Origin: Imhoffiella fuscus
GTDB taxonomy: Bacteria; Pseudomonadota; Gammaproteobacteria; Chromatiales; Chromatiaceae
DNA length: 64,000 nucleotides
Assembly (NCBI RefSeq): GCF_042682685.1
Contig: NZ_JBHUHX010000001.1
Coordinates: forward strand, 1-64,000
Reading direction: 5' to 3'
Shown in pieces: positions 26,445-35,118 of the stretch. Numbering within the stretch: position 1 is the stretch's first letter; each line of letters opens with the position of its first letter. Both the position numbers and the translations under genes were made by a program. The notes below the pieces were generated by a model. The model was not told where the DNA came from. It worked only from the letters and a program-made list of their open reading frames with translations, and ran no database searches.

Positions 26445-28684
26445 CCGCGTCTAGGGAGGAGCGTTTGCGCGCCGAATCGCTGCGCGCGCGAATCCTCTAT
26501 CACAATCATCGCTATTACGTGCTCGACGACCCGGAGGTTCCGGACGCCGAGTACGACCGGCTGGTCCGCGAACTCAAGGGGCTGGAGTCCGAGCATCCGG
26601 ATTTGGTGACGCCCGATTCGCCGACCCAAAGGGTCGGAGCGGCGCCGCGCCCGGAGTTCCGCGAGGTCCGTCACGCGATCCCCATGATCTCGCTCGACAA
26701 CGCCATGAGCGACGAGGAGCTGGCGGATTTCCATCGCCGTGTCCTGAGTGGGTTGAGCGGTGGCGACGCGCCTCTCTATGTCGCCGAGCCGAAGCTCGAT
26801 GGTCTCGCCATCAGTCTGCGTTACGAGCGGGGCGTCCTGGTTCTGGCCGCGACGCGGGGTGACGGGACCCGGGGGGAGGACGTCACCCATACGGCTCGAA
26901 CCATCCCCAGCATTCCGCTGTCGCTGATCGGCGAGGATCGTCCCGAGATCCTCGAGGTGCGCGGCGAGGTCTACATGACCCGCGCCGGCTTCGCGCGTCT
27001 GAACGCGGAGATCCTGGAGCGCGGCGAGCGCCCCTTCGCCAACCCCCGCAACGCCGCCGCCGGCAGCCTGCGCCAGCTCGATCCGCGCGTGGCCGCCAAG
27101 CGTCCGTTGACCTTCTGCTGTTACGGATGGGGCGAGCTCTCGGTACCAGCCGACGCGCGTCAGTCCGAGATGCTCGGGCGTCTGGCCGGCTGGGGAATTC
27201 CCATTTCGCGCGAGTTGCGTCTGGTCTCCGGACTGGATGGCTGCCGGGACTATTTCGAGGATCTGAGCCGTCGTCGCGATCGGCTCGATTTCGATATCGA
27301 CGGGGTCGTCTTCAAGCTGGATTCCTTGGCCGATCAGATCCGGCTCGGTGCCACCAATCACCATCCCCGCTGGGCCATTGCCCGCAAGTTTCCGGCCCAG
27401 GAAGAGATGACCCGGGTCGAGTCCGTTGAATTCCAGGTCGGGCGGACCGGCGCCGTGACCCCGGTCGCGCGACTGCGCCCGGTTCAGGTTGGCGGGGTGA
27501 CGGTCTCGAACGCAACCCTGCACAACATGGACGAGGTGGCACGCAAGGACGTGCGGATCGGCGATACCGTCATCGTGCGGCGCGCCGGGGACGTGATCCC
27601 CGAGGTGGTGCGGGTCGTCGTCGAGCGACGTCCAGCGGATGTCCGCGAGGTCGAGCTGCCGAGCCAGTGTCCCGTCTGCGGATCGGACGTGATCCGTCCC
27701 GAGGGCGAGGCCGTCGCGCGCTGCACGGGCGGTCTCTTCTGTCAGGCGCAGCGCAAGGAATCGCTGAAGCATTTCGCCTCCCGTCGCGCCATGGATATCG
27801 AGGGGCTGGGCGACAAGCTGATCGAACAACTGGTCGATCTCGATTGGATTCGCGAGCCAGCGGATCTCTATCATCTGACCCAGGATCGCCTGGTGCATCT
27901 GGAACGCATGGGCGAGAAATCGGCCGCGAACCTGCTGGCCGCGCTCGAGCACAGCAAGGAGACCAGCTTCGCCCGCTTCATCCATGCGCTCGGTATCCGC
28001 GAGGTCGGCGTTTCGACGGCCCAGGCGCTGGCCGGGCGTTTCGACGGCATCGAGTCACTGATGCAGGCGCGCGTGGAGGATTTCGTCCAGATCCGTGGCG
28101 TCAAAGGTGTCGGTCCCGAGACGGCCAAGGCGCTCCATGCCTATCTGGCCGAGCATCCGGATCTCGAAGCCTCGGGCGATCTGGCCGACTGGCTCGCCGG
28201 GCTCGGCGTTCGCGGTCTGACGCGCGGGCGGGCGGAGGCGCTGGCCGAACGCTTCGGCGATCTGGCCGGGTTGCGCGCGGCCGAGCCCGAGGATCTCTAT
28301 CTCAACAGCCGTCGTCTGGTGGACGGCGTGGGGCCGGTGGTTGCGGCCCATATTGCCGGGTTCTTCGCCCAGGGCCACAATCGGGAGGCGATCGAGCATC
28401 TGCTTGAGGCCGGAATCCACTGGCCCTCGACCAGCGAGCCATCCTCCGAGCCGATCGCCCAGCCCCTGGCCGGAAAGACCATCGTCATCACCGGAACCCT
28501 GAGTCGTCCACGTGACGAGATCAAGGCGCAGCTGCAGACGCTCGGCGCCAAGGTGACGGGCAGCGTCTCGAAACAGACCGACTACCTGCTTGCGGGCGAG
28601 GAGGCAGGGTCCAAGTTGGACAAGGCCCGCGCACTGGGGGTCGAGGTGCTGGACGAGGCCGGGCTCGCCGCGCTCATCGACTGA
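26441..28684 (+). CDS. ligA: NAD-dependent DNA ligase with an extra HhH segment
   Basis: 747 aa against about 670 in E. coli. Nucleotidyltransferase lysine in KLDG (Lys118), OB fold, a four-cysteine zinc finger (410, 413, 428, 434), helix-hairpin-helix units and a C-terminal BRCT domain (676-747). After ALGIREVGVSTAQALAGRF the protein has about 75 residues (roughly 552-625) absent from the E. coli enzyme, with two further hairpin-like units (IRGVKGVGPETA and LGVRGLTRGRAEALAERFG). It appears to be an HhH duplication that could add DNA contacts. All catalytic motifs are intact, so ligase activity is expected. GTG start overlaps zipA. Confidence 0.95.
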   Translation: MTASREERLRAESLRARILYHNHRYYVLDDPEVPDAEYDRLVRELKGLESEHPDLVTPDSPTQRVGAAPRPEFREVRHAIPMISLDNAMSDEELADFHRRVLSGLSGGDAPLYVAEPKLDGLAISLRYERGVLVLAATRGDGTRGEDVTHTARTIPSIPLSLIGEDRPEILEVRGEVYMTRAGFARLNAEILERGERPFANPRNAAAGSLRQLDPRVAAKRPLTFCCYGWGELSVPADARQSEMLGRLAGWGIPISRELRLVSGLDGCRDYFEDLSRRRDRLDFDIDGVVFKLDSLADQIRLGATNHHPRWAIARKFPAQEEMTRVESVEFQVGRTGAVTPVARLRPVQVGGVTVSNATLHNMDEVARKDVRIGDTVIVRRAGDVIPEVVRVVVERRPADVREVELPSQCPVCGSDVIRPEGEAVARCTGGLFCQAQRKESLKHFASRRAMDIEGLGDKLIEQLVDLDWIREPADLYHLTQDRLVHLERMGEKSAANLLAALEHSKETSFARFIHALGIREVGVSTAQALAGRFDGIESLMQARVEDFVQIRGVKGVGPETAKALHAYLAEHPDLEASGDLADWLAGLGVRGLTRGRAEALAERFGDLAGLRAAEPEDLYLNSRRLVDGVGPVVAAHIAGFFAQGHNREAIEHLLEAGIHWPSTSEPSSEPIAQPLAGKTIVITGTLSRPRDEIKAQLQTLGAKVTGSVSKQTDYLLAGEEAGSKLDKARALGVEVLDEAGLAALID

Positions 28685-28780
28685 TCCGATCCGGGAAGGC
28701 TGCTTCACGACTCCAGACGCACCGCGCGTCTTTGCGTTCAGGCCATCGGCGGTTCTGCCGCCAGCACTCCGAGAGGACCC

Positions 28781-29056
28781 ATGATGAGCGAGCTGACCAA
28801 AGAGCAAGAGATCCTGATCGCCATGCGCAAGACCCTGTCGGCCATCGTCAGGGACGTGACGCCGCCGCCCGGGATGCGCCACCCGCTGTCGGACGGGACG
28901 ATTCAGCAGGTCCGCGACTGTCTCGGCATGATCGCCATGCGCGAGAAGGAACTGGCCGATGCTCAGGGCCGTGGCGGTGAGCGTCCCTATTTCGCCGACG
29001 AGGCGAAGGATGTGCATCTGGTGCCCATTGCCGAGCTCAAGCGGCGCGGGGATTGA
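28781..29056 (+). CDS. Small conserved-looking protein, function unknown
   Basis: 91 aa. It starts MMSELTKEQEILIAMRKTLS after a GAGAGGA ribosome site; the second ATG is equally possible. A central TPPPGMRHPLSDGTIQQVRDC is followed by a helix and a basic C-terminus. No signal peptide or membrane segment. Short proteins of this kind are sometimes labelled segregation and condensation protein A, but it lacks the length and domains of ScpA, so I would not use that name. It lies between ligA and the carbonic-anhydrase-like gene, 4 bases from the latter. Confidence 0.65.
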   Translation: MMSELTKEQEILIAMRKTLSAIVRDVTPPPGMRHPLSDGTIQQVRDCLGMIAMREKELADAQGRGGERPYFADEAKDVHLVPIAELKRRGD

Positions 29057-29060
29057 TGCG

Positions 29061-29870
29061 ATGCCCTGCATCGATCTGCACACGCGCGCTGCGCGGCCTG
29101 GCGCGCGTTTCCTGCTCGCCCTGACGACCCTGGCCGCAGCGATCGGGGTGGGTGAGGCGAGTGGTGCGAAGGCTCCGGCGTCCCCTCCTTCTGACTGGGC
29201 TTATTCCGGATCCCGGGGGCCGGAGCGCTGGGGCGATCTGGACGCCTCCTTTGCAACCTGTCGGAACGGGCGTCTCCAGTCTCCGATCGATATCGAGCGC
29301 GCTCGTCGCGTGCCCTATGTTCCTCTGGTCTTCCAATACCATTCGCAACCGCTCGAAGCCTACAACAGCGGCAACGGGATTCATGTGATTTCGCCGCCAG
29401 GGAGCGCCTTGCTGGTGCGGGGCGATGTCTACGATCTGGAAGCGTTCACCTTCCATGTGCCGGGCGAGCATCGATTCAAGGGAATGCGGCCCGAGGCCGA
29501 GATTCAGCTCGTGCATCGCAATCGGCAGGGGGCGATGGTGGTGGTGGCCGTTCCGCTGCGTTCGAGCGGGCGCGAGAATCGGATCCTGACGCGCGTGCTG
29601 GATCATCTGCCCAGTCAGCCGGGCGAGCGGGTCAACTATCGCCAGGTCGGAATCAATCCGCTGTTCCTACTGCCCAGCAGGCGCGGCTATTTCCACTATA
29701 CGGGGTCCGCCTCGACGCCGCCCTGCGAGGAGCCGGTTATCTGGTTCGTTCTCTACGAACCGCTGGACGTCACCAAGGATCAGTTGCGGAGATTGGCCGA
29801 GTTGGTCGGGGGCAATGCGAGGCCGGTTCAGCCGCTCAACGACCGAGAGGTCTTCTTGCTGGCGCACTGA
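29061..29870 (+). CDS. Alpha-carbonic-anhydrase-like exported protein lacking zinc ligands
   Basis: 269 aa. A signal peptide (about 16-36) precedes an alpha-carbonic anhydrase fold with LQSPIDIE, FTFHVPGEH, GSASTPPCEEP and RPVQPLN, and the bacterial disulfide pair Cys67/Cys222. In active enzymes three histidines bind zinc. The first (human CA II His94) is Thr130 here, the second (His96) is His132, and the third (His119) is Gln149 in EIQLVHRN. The proton-shuttle His64 position is also not His. The protein is therefore probably not a CO2 hydratase and resembles the carbonic-anhydrase-related proteins known from animals. A periplasmic binding or scaffolding role is possible. Confidence 0.82.
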   Translation: MPCIDLHTRAARPGARFLLALTTLAAAIGVGEASGAKAPASPPSDWAYSGSRGPERWGDLDASFATCRNGRLQSPIDIERARRVPYVPLVFQYHSQPLEAYNSGNGIHVISPPGSALLVRGDVYDLEAFTFHVPGEHRFKGMRPEAEIQLVHRNRQGAMVVVAVPLRSSGRENRILTRVLDHLPSQPGERVNYRQVGINPLFLLPSRRGYFHYTGSASTPPCEEPVIWFVLYEPLDVTKDQLRRLAELVGGNARPVQPLNDREVFLLAH

Positions 29871-29945
29871 CGGCGGTGTTCTGGAGGTGGCTGGTCGAGA
29901 GGTCGGGATCGAGGTGGGGCGGCAATCCGCCCCCAGTCGCGGCGA

Positions 29946-29966
29946 GAGGCCGTTGGCAACGGCCTC
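29946..29966. terminator. Stem-loop between convergent genes
   Basis: A perfect 9-bp hairpin GAGGCCGTT / AACGGCCTC with a GGC loop lies between the ends of the carbonic-anhydrase-like gene and ppiC. There is no T run, so termination efficiency is uncertain. Confidence 0.5.
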
Positions 29967-29982
29967 CGCGCTGAGTCGCGGC

Positions 29983-30855
29983 TTACTTGTCCTTCGACTC
30001 TCCCTCGGCCGCCTCTGGATTCGGCTTGAGCTTCACGACGTCCTCGTTGAGCTCAACCATGGCGCTGTCACGCATCTTGGTGAGCTTTTCGGCGATCATC
30101 TGGCGCTTGACTGCGGCGATCAGACGCGGCTTGGCCTCCTCGAAGGTCGGAGGCTCGGCCTTGCGGGTCTCCTGCAGGTTGATGACGTGCCAGCCGAACT
30201 GGGTGTGCACCGGCTCCTTCGAGTAGCTGCCCGGCTTCATCGCGGCGATTGCCTCGGCGAAGGGCGCGACCATCTGGCTCGGATCGAACCAACCCAGTTC
30301 GCCGCCGTTCTTGGCGGTGGGGCCGAGCGAATTCTTCTTCGCCAGCTCCTCGAAATCGCCGCCCTTGTCGAGCTGTTTGATGATCTTCTTGGCTTCGTCC
30401 TCGTCCTTGACCAGAATGTGGCGCGCCTTGTACTCGGTGCGGGCGGCCTGCTCCTTGACCTGATCGTAGGCGGCCTTCAGCTGCTCCTCGGTGGGCTCCA
30501 GCTCCTCGGCCATCTTCGACAATGCGGCGTTGGACATGACCTTCATGCGCTCGAGCTTGAGTGCGGCGACCACGTTGCGGTCGTCTTCGAGCTTGAGCTT
30601 CTCGCCCTCCTGGGAGGCGACGATCAGTCCCATGAATTCGTCGAAGACCTGCTGCTGCAAGGCGGGCGAGTTTTCGCCTCGGCTACCCTGCAGACGCTCC
30701 ATGTAGAAGAGGCGGAAGACGTCGAGCGTGTAGGGCGTGCCGTTGACGGTCGCGATCAGGGTATCCGGGGAATCGGTGTCCTTGGCGTCGTCGGCGTAGC
30801 AGGCTCCGGAGGCGAGCAATGCGAATGCCACCAGTGAAATACGAGCAGATTTCAT
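29983..30855 (-). CDS. Parvulin-type peptidyl-prolyl isomerase, exported
   Basis: 290 aa from the ATG at 30855 with an AAGGA ribosome site. N-terminal signal sequence (ARISLVAFALLASGACYAD), possibly a lipoprotein leader around SGAC. A SurA-like N-terminal helical region is followed by a parvulin domain at about 140-235 (KARHILVKDEDEAKKI, GGELGWFDPSQMV and QFGWHVINL). It catalyses cis/trans isomerisation of prolyl bonds and assists outer-membrane protein folding. It is downstream of yciB-yciI, a common neighbourhood. Confidence 0.9.
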   Translation of the reverse strand: MKSARISLVAFALLASGACYADDAKDTDSPDTLIATVNGTPYTLDVFRLFYMERLQGSRGENSPALQQQVFDEFMGLIVASQEGEKLKLEDDRNVVAALKLERMKVMSNAALSKMAEELEPTEEQLKAAYDQVKEQAARTEYKARHILVKDEDEAKKIIKQLDKGGDFEELAKKNSLGPTAKNGGELGWFDPSQMVAPFAEAIAAMKPGSYSKEPVHTQFGWHVINLQETRKAEPPTFEEAKPRLIAAVKRQMIAEKLTKMRDSAMVELNEDVVKLKPNPEAAEGESKDK

Positions 30856-30913
30856 AAAGGGATCATCCTTATCGAAGATGGGAAGACGGATGCTCCGGCG
30901 CAAGGCCGGTGCA

Positions 30914-31213
30914 TCAAGGAAAGACTTGCCGGAAGGGCTTGACCGAGACCGTCCGGTAGACGCCGGCCTCGACATAGGGATCGGCGGCGGCCCAGGATTC
31001 GGCCACGCCGAGATCGGAAAATTCCGCAACGACGAGCGAGCCCGTGAATCCAGCCTCGCCAGGGTCCGAGCTATCGATGGCCGGGTGCGGCCCGGCCAGA
31101 ACCAGTCTGCCTTCGTTTTGCAATGTCTGTAGGCGTTCGAGATGGGCTGGGCGTGCCGCCTTGCGGGCGTCCAGGCTGTCCGGATTGTCGACAGCGATGA
31201 TGGCGTAAAGCAC
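30914..31213 (-). CDS. yciI: YciI family protein
   Basis: 99 aa single-domain YciI (ferredoxin-like alpha+beta fold). It shows LYAIIAVDNPDSLDARKAARPAHLERL, GRLVLAGPHPA and the C-terminal VSVKPFRQVF. The conserved His-Asp dyad seen in family members is represented by His24 and the Asp in SWAAADPYVEAGVY. The reaction is unknown. It is directly downstream of yciB with 1 base between them. Confidence 0.88.
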   Translation of the reverse strand: MLYAIIAVDNPDSLDARKAARPAHLERLQTLQNEGRLVLAGPHPAIDSSDPGEAGFTGSLVVAEFSDLGVAESWAAADPYVEAGVYRTVSVKPFRQVFP

Positions 31214-31214
31214 G

Positions 31215-31889
31215 TCAATCGGTCTCCAGTGTTTGGGGTTCTTCTTTCACATGGCGGGTCAGGTAGAACGCCTGGGCGATCACGAAGAGGATCGTCAATC
31301 CCATCATACCGAAGAGTTTGAAGTTCACCCAGGTCTCCTCGCGCGCCTGAGCGTCGTTGCAGAGGTCGAGCAGGTGGCCGCTATAGCTGGCCGCACATGC
31401 GGTGAGATCGACGCTGTCCTGACCGCTGGCGCCGATCAGCGCCTGCTGGGCATCGAAGAATCCGCTGCCGATGTAGACCACGAAGAGGTTGGCGGCGCCG
31501 AGGAAGACGAAGAACAGGGTCCAGAGCAGATTCAGACGCGTCCAGATGGGCGCCGGGATGTCGACGGCATGCCCCATCATGCGCTGGATCAGGGGGCGTT
31601 CGCCGACGAATTGACTTCCCAGGAAGGTGGCCGCGAACAACCAGTTGACCAGGGTCGGCTTCCACATCACGAAAATGGGATCCCGGAGCGCGATGGTGAG
31701 TCCGCCGAAGACGACCAGGAGACCCAGCGTCGCCAGATGCATCTTCTCGACTCGTCGATGCCGCCACCAGGACCAGCCGACCTGAACGGCGGAGGCGCTG
31801 ATCGCGACCCCGGTGGCTACGTAGATGCCCGCCAGCTTATAGGCGATGAAGAAGAGCAGAATGGGGAAGAAATCGAGCAGGAGTTTCAT
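31215..31889 (-). CDS. yciB: Inner membrane septation protein YciB/IspZ
   Basis: 224 aa, longer than the usual 180. Membrane helices alternate through the protein (LLLDFFPILLFFIAYKLAG, the 52-68 segment, 82-92, 121-141, 192-212), with the family motifs FVMWKPTLVNWLFA, GERPLIQRMMG and WVNFKLFG. YciB takes part in envelope synthesis at the septum. An insertion of about 45 residues (141-185) with two cysteines (165, 177) lies between the last two helices where other members have only a few residues. Confidence 0.9.
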   Translation of the reverse strand: MKLLLDFFPILLFFIAYKLAGIYVATGVAISASAVQVGWSWWRHRRVEKMHLATLGLLVVFGGLTIALRDPIFVMWKPTLVNWLFAATFLGSQFVGERPLIQRMMGHAVDIPAPIWTRLNLLWTLFFVFLGAANLFVVYIGSGFFDAQQALIGASGQDSVDLTACAASYSGHLLDLCNDAQAREETWVNFKLFGMMGLTILFVIAQAFYLTRHVKEEPQTLETD

Positions 31890-32233
31890 AGGGGCGCCGG
31901 ATCCTCGAAATAGGGTTGGCGAGCTTAAGATGCGCGGGTGGTGAGGTAAAGGATGCGCTGATTCGGGAAGACAGGCGAGCGGAGAGAGAGTTTCCCCAGT
32001 CGCGAGCTGCGCTCTATGTCGTCGGCCATGCTAAAGGCTCAGGTCCAGGCTGGGGGCAGGCATCCGCCGCCCAAAACCGTTGCGCGGCAACGTCGCCAGC
32101 GCGTCCCGGCAGCCACGGATGTTTGGGGTTGCAGCGGGGCCATCGAGTCTCCGCACTCTGTCGCAGCTTGTATTCGGACTCGGGGAGCATCAGTTTCGAT
32201 GCTACCGACGCCGATGCCGCCGAAGACACTGCC
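31890..32233. other. Upstream region of the glucosyltransferase gene
   Basis: About 340 bases between divergent yciB and the opgH-like gene. The coding frame of the transferase stays open back to a TTG at 31916, but that part (rich in Gly, Ser, Arg) has no family similarity and would leave only 26 bases for two promoters. It likely holds both promoters; I cannot point to clear -35/-10 boxes. Confidence 0.45.
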
Positions 32234-34105
32234 GTGAGTTCTGCATCCCAAGACCCATCGATTCCAGCGTCCCGGAATCCGTCCCCGCCATGCGGCGATG
32301 ACGCCCCGAATGTGCGTCGCCGCCGTTGGCTGTTCGTCGCTGCGGTGCTGGCGACCATGTCCCTTCTGATGCTATCGATGGCCCGAACCCTGAGCCCGGG
32401 CGGTCTCGATGCCTGGGATTGGGTGCTGCTCATCTGCTTCGGCTTCACGCTTCCCTGGACCCTGATCGGCTTCTGGAATGCCGTCATCGGATTGGCGCTG
32501 ATGCGGCTGTATCAGGATCCCCTGGCCCGGGTCTTTCCGCTCGATCTAGGAGCGAACGCCCCGCTGGACCAGCGCGTCGCCATTCTGAGCTGCATCCGCA
32601 ACGAGGATGCGGCGACGGTCTTCCGCAATCTCGACCGCATGGTCGCCGGTCTGGTCGAGCGCGGCGTCGTGGACCGCTTCGACGTACATCTGCTGAGCGA
32701 CTCGACCTGGGAGGAATGCATCGCGGCCGAGGATCGGGGCATGGCCGCCTTCCGTGCGCGCTGGGGGGAGACGCTTTCGGTCGAGTATCGCCGCCGGCTC
32801 GACAACCCAGGCTTCAAGGCGGGCAACATCGCCGAGTTCATGGCCCGGCGCGGCGAGGATTACGACCTGGCCCTGGTGCTGGACGCGGACAGTCTCATGG
32901 ATACGGAGACCCTGCTGCGGATGGTGCGCATCATGGGGGCCAATCCGCGTCTGGGCATCCTCCAGACCCTGGTGGTCGGTCTGCCCTCGAGCAGCGCCTT
33001 CGCTCGCGTCTTCCAGTTCGGCATGCGTTTCGGCATGCGTTCCTACACATTGGGCAGCGCCTGGTGGCAGGGCGATTGCGGACCCTACTGGGGGCACAAT
33101 GCCCTGCTGCGGGTCCGTCCCTTCGTCGAGCACTGCGGGCTTCCGCTCCTGCCCGGTCGCGGACCGCTGTCCGGCTGGGTCCTGAGCCACGATCAGGTCG
33201 AGGCCGTGCTGATGCGCCGCGCCGGCTACGAGGTTCGGGTGCTGCCCGAGGAGACCGGCAGCTACGAGGAGAATCCCACGACCCTGCTCGAATACATCCG
33301 TCGCGACCTGCGCTGGTGCCAAGGCAACCTGCAGTATCTCAAGCTGCTCGGCACCCCAGGGCTGCATCCATTGAGTCGGATTCAACTGGTCCTGGCGATC
33401 CTCATGTTCGTCGGCTCGCCCTTCTGGGTGCTGCTGATGGCCATTGCCGCCTCCCGGGCCTTCCTCGATACCGGAACACCACTGTTCGACCCCGCCTATG
33501 ACGTGCCGCTGCTGTTCACCATTCTGACGATGGTCTTCGCCCCCAAGCTTGCCTCGGTGATCGACGTGCTGGCCGATGCCGAGCGCCGCAGGTCGTTCGG
33601 CGGGGCGCCGCGGGTGCTCCTCGGCGCCCTGGGTGAGGCCCTCTTCAGCACCCTCCTGGCACCGGTGCTGGCGATCGCTCACAGCGTCTTCATGGCCGGA
33701 CTGGCGTTCGGCAAGAAGCTGGTCTGGGGGCCGCAGCGACGGGCGGCCCATGCGGTGCCGGTCGCACTGGCCTGGCACCGGCTTTGGCCCCAGACCCTGC
33801 TCGGGTGCGCCGCGACTCTAGCATTGACGCTGCACAGCGGCGTGACCATGGCGCTTCTGTCGCCCTTCTTCGTCGGCGCACTGCTCGCGGTGCCGATCGC
33901 GGTGTGGAGCGCGGATCCCCGCCTGGGATACGGGGTCACCCGGGCGCGTCTCTGGGCCATCCCGGAGGAGTTGGGTCCGAGCCCATTCCTGGCCTCGCTG
34001 GATCTGGAGGCGGTTCGGCTCGCTGGAGGATCGACACATCCGATTCAACCGCCTGAACCATCCCTTGATGTGGCGGCCGCCACCTCGGCCGAGCGGTCTT
34101 CCTGA
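32234..34105 (+). CDS. opgH: OpgH/MdoH-type membrane glucosyltransferase (GT2)
   Basis: 623 aa from the GTG at 32234. Two N-terminal TM helices (about residues 30-50 and 62-88), then a GT2 catalytic domain with VLDADSLMD, SHDQVE and the RDLRWCQGN version of the QxxRW motif, then several C-terminal helices (about 385-560). Motifs LLSDST, YWGHNALLRVRPF and HCGLPLLPG closely follow E. coli OpgH, which makes the beta-glucan backbone of osmoregulated periplasmic glucans from UDP-glucose. E. coli OpgH is 847 aa and paired with opgG; no opgG is here, and the cytoplasmic ends are shorter. It heads the cluster of unusual genes up to 39860, so a role in glycosylating that product is possible. The start is uncertain. 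Confidence 0.82.
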   Translation: MSSASQDPSIPASRNPSPPCGDDAPNVRRRRWLFVAAVLATMSLLMLSMARTLSPGGLDAWDWVLLICFGFTLPWTLIGFWNAVIGLALMRLYQDPLARVFPLDLGANAPLDQRVAILSCIRNEDAATVFRNLDRMVAGLVERGVVDRFDVHLLSDSTWEECIAAEDRGMAAFRARWGETLSVEYRRRLDNPGFKAGNIAEFMARRGEDYDLALVLDADSLMDTETLLRMVRIMGANPRLGILQTLVVGLPSSSAFARVFQFGMRFGMRSYTLGSAWWQGDCGPYWGHNALLRVRPFVEHCGLPLLPGRGPLSGWVLSHDQVEAVLMRRAGYEVRVLPEETGSYEENPTTLLEYIRRDLRWCQGNLQYLKLLGTPGLHPLSRIQLVLAILMFVGSPFWVLLMAIAASRAFLDTGTPLFDPAYDVPLLFTILTMVFAPKLASVIDVLADAERRRSFGGAPRVLLGALGEALFSTLLAPVLAIAHSVFMAGLAFGKKLVWGPQRRAAHAVPVALAWHRLWPQTLLGCAATLALTLHSGVTMALLSPFFVGALLAVPIAVWSADPRLGYGVTRARLWAIPEELGPSPFLASLDLEAVRLAGGSTHPIQPPEPSLDVAAATSAERSS

Positions 34106-34107
34106 AC

Positions 34108-35118
34108 ATGCCGGGGGAGGGCGGATCGACGCGCGCCTTCTGGATCCGTTCGCCCGGCCAGGGCGAGCTGCGCGACGAGACGCTGCCGCACCTGGACGAG
34201 GGCCAGGTCCGGGTGCGGACGCTCTACAGCGGGATCAGCCGGGGCACGGAATCCCTGGTCTATCGCGGAGAGGTCCCGGAGAGCGAGTACGAGCGGATGC
34301 GCGCGCCCTTCCAGGCCGGCGATTTCCCCGGTCCGGTGAAATACGGCTACTGCAACGTCGGCATCATCGAGGCTGGGCCAGATGCGCTGATGGGCGCGCC
34401 GGTTTTCTGTCTCCATCCGCACCAGACCCTCTATCAGGTGCCCACCGAGTGGGTCCATCCCCTGCCGGAGGGACTGCCCCCAGAGCGTGCGATCCTGGCC
34501 GCGAACATGGAGACGGCGGTCAACGGTCTCTGGGATGCGACCCCCAGGGTCGGGGACCGAATCGCGGTCGTCGGGGCCGGGGTGCTCGGCTGTCTCTGCG
34601 CCTGGCTGGCATCGCGGATCCCTGGCTGCGAGGTCGAGCTGATCGACATCGATCCGCAGCGCGCCCCGGTCGCCGCCGCGCTGGGGATCGTCTTTCGTCA
34701 ACCCGGCGAGGCCAGCCCAGACGCCGATCGGGTCGTCCACGCGAGCGGCGCACCGGCCGGCCTGAGCACGGCGCTCGAACTCGCCGGGTTCGAGGCGCGG
34801 GTGATCGAGCTCAGCTGGTTCGGCACCCGGACCGTTCCGCTCGCCCTCGGTAAAGCTTTCCACCAGCGCCGGCTGCGTCTGATCTCGTCCCAGGTGGGCA
34901 GCGTCTCGGACGCCCAGCGGGCGCGCTGGGATCATCGTCGCCGCATGCGTCTGGCGCTCCGGCTGCTGCGGGACCCCGTCCTGGACTGCCTGATCAGCGG
35001 GGAGAGCCCATTCTCCGAGCTTCCGGAGGTCCAGGCTCGATTGGCCCAAAATCCGCCCGGCGTCCTCATGCACCGTATCCGCTATCCGAGAGACAACAGA
35101 GGGACGGGTGACGGCTGA
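34108..35118 (+). CDS. MDR-superfamily dehydrogenase, BchC-like
   Basis: 336 aa. Medium-chain dehydrogenase/reductase: catalytic N-terminal part with LYSGISRGTESLVYRGEVP, a motif shared with bacteriochlorophyllide dehydrogenase BchC, then a Rossmann domain with VVGAGVLGCLCAWLAS and an acidic strand end (LIDID) for NAD(H). The catalytic zinc cysteine of alcohol dehydrogenases is replaced in GISRGTE, so zinc-independent hydride transfer is likely. It starts 2 bases after the glucosyltransferase stop and precedes a T-fold protein gene. BchC itself is possible but the context has no bacteriochlorophyll genes, so I treat it as a paralogue acting on an unknown alcohol or ketone. Confidence 0.75.
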   Translation: MPGEGGSTRAFWIRSPGQGELRDETLPHLDEGQVRVRTLYSGISRGTESLVYRGEVPESEYERMRAPFQAGDFPGPVKYGYCNVGIIEAGPDALMGAPVFCLHPHQTLYQVPTEWVHPLPEGLPPERAILAANMETAVNGLWDATPRVGDRIAVVGAGVLGCLCAWLASRIPGCEVELIDIDPQRAPVAAALGIVFRQPGEASPDADRVVHASGAPAGLSTALELAGFEARVIELSWFGTRTVPLALGKAFHQRRLRLISSQVGSVSDAQRARWDHRRRMRLALRLLRDPVLDCLISGESPFSELPEVQARLAQNPPGVLMHRIRYPRDNRGTGDG

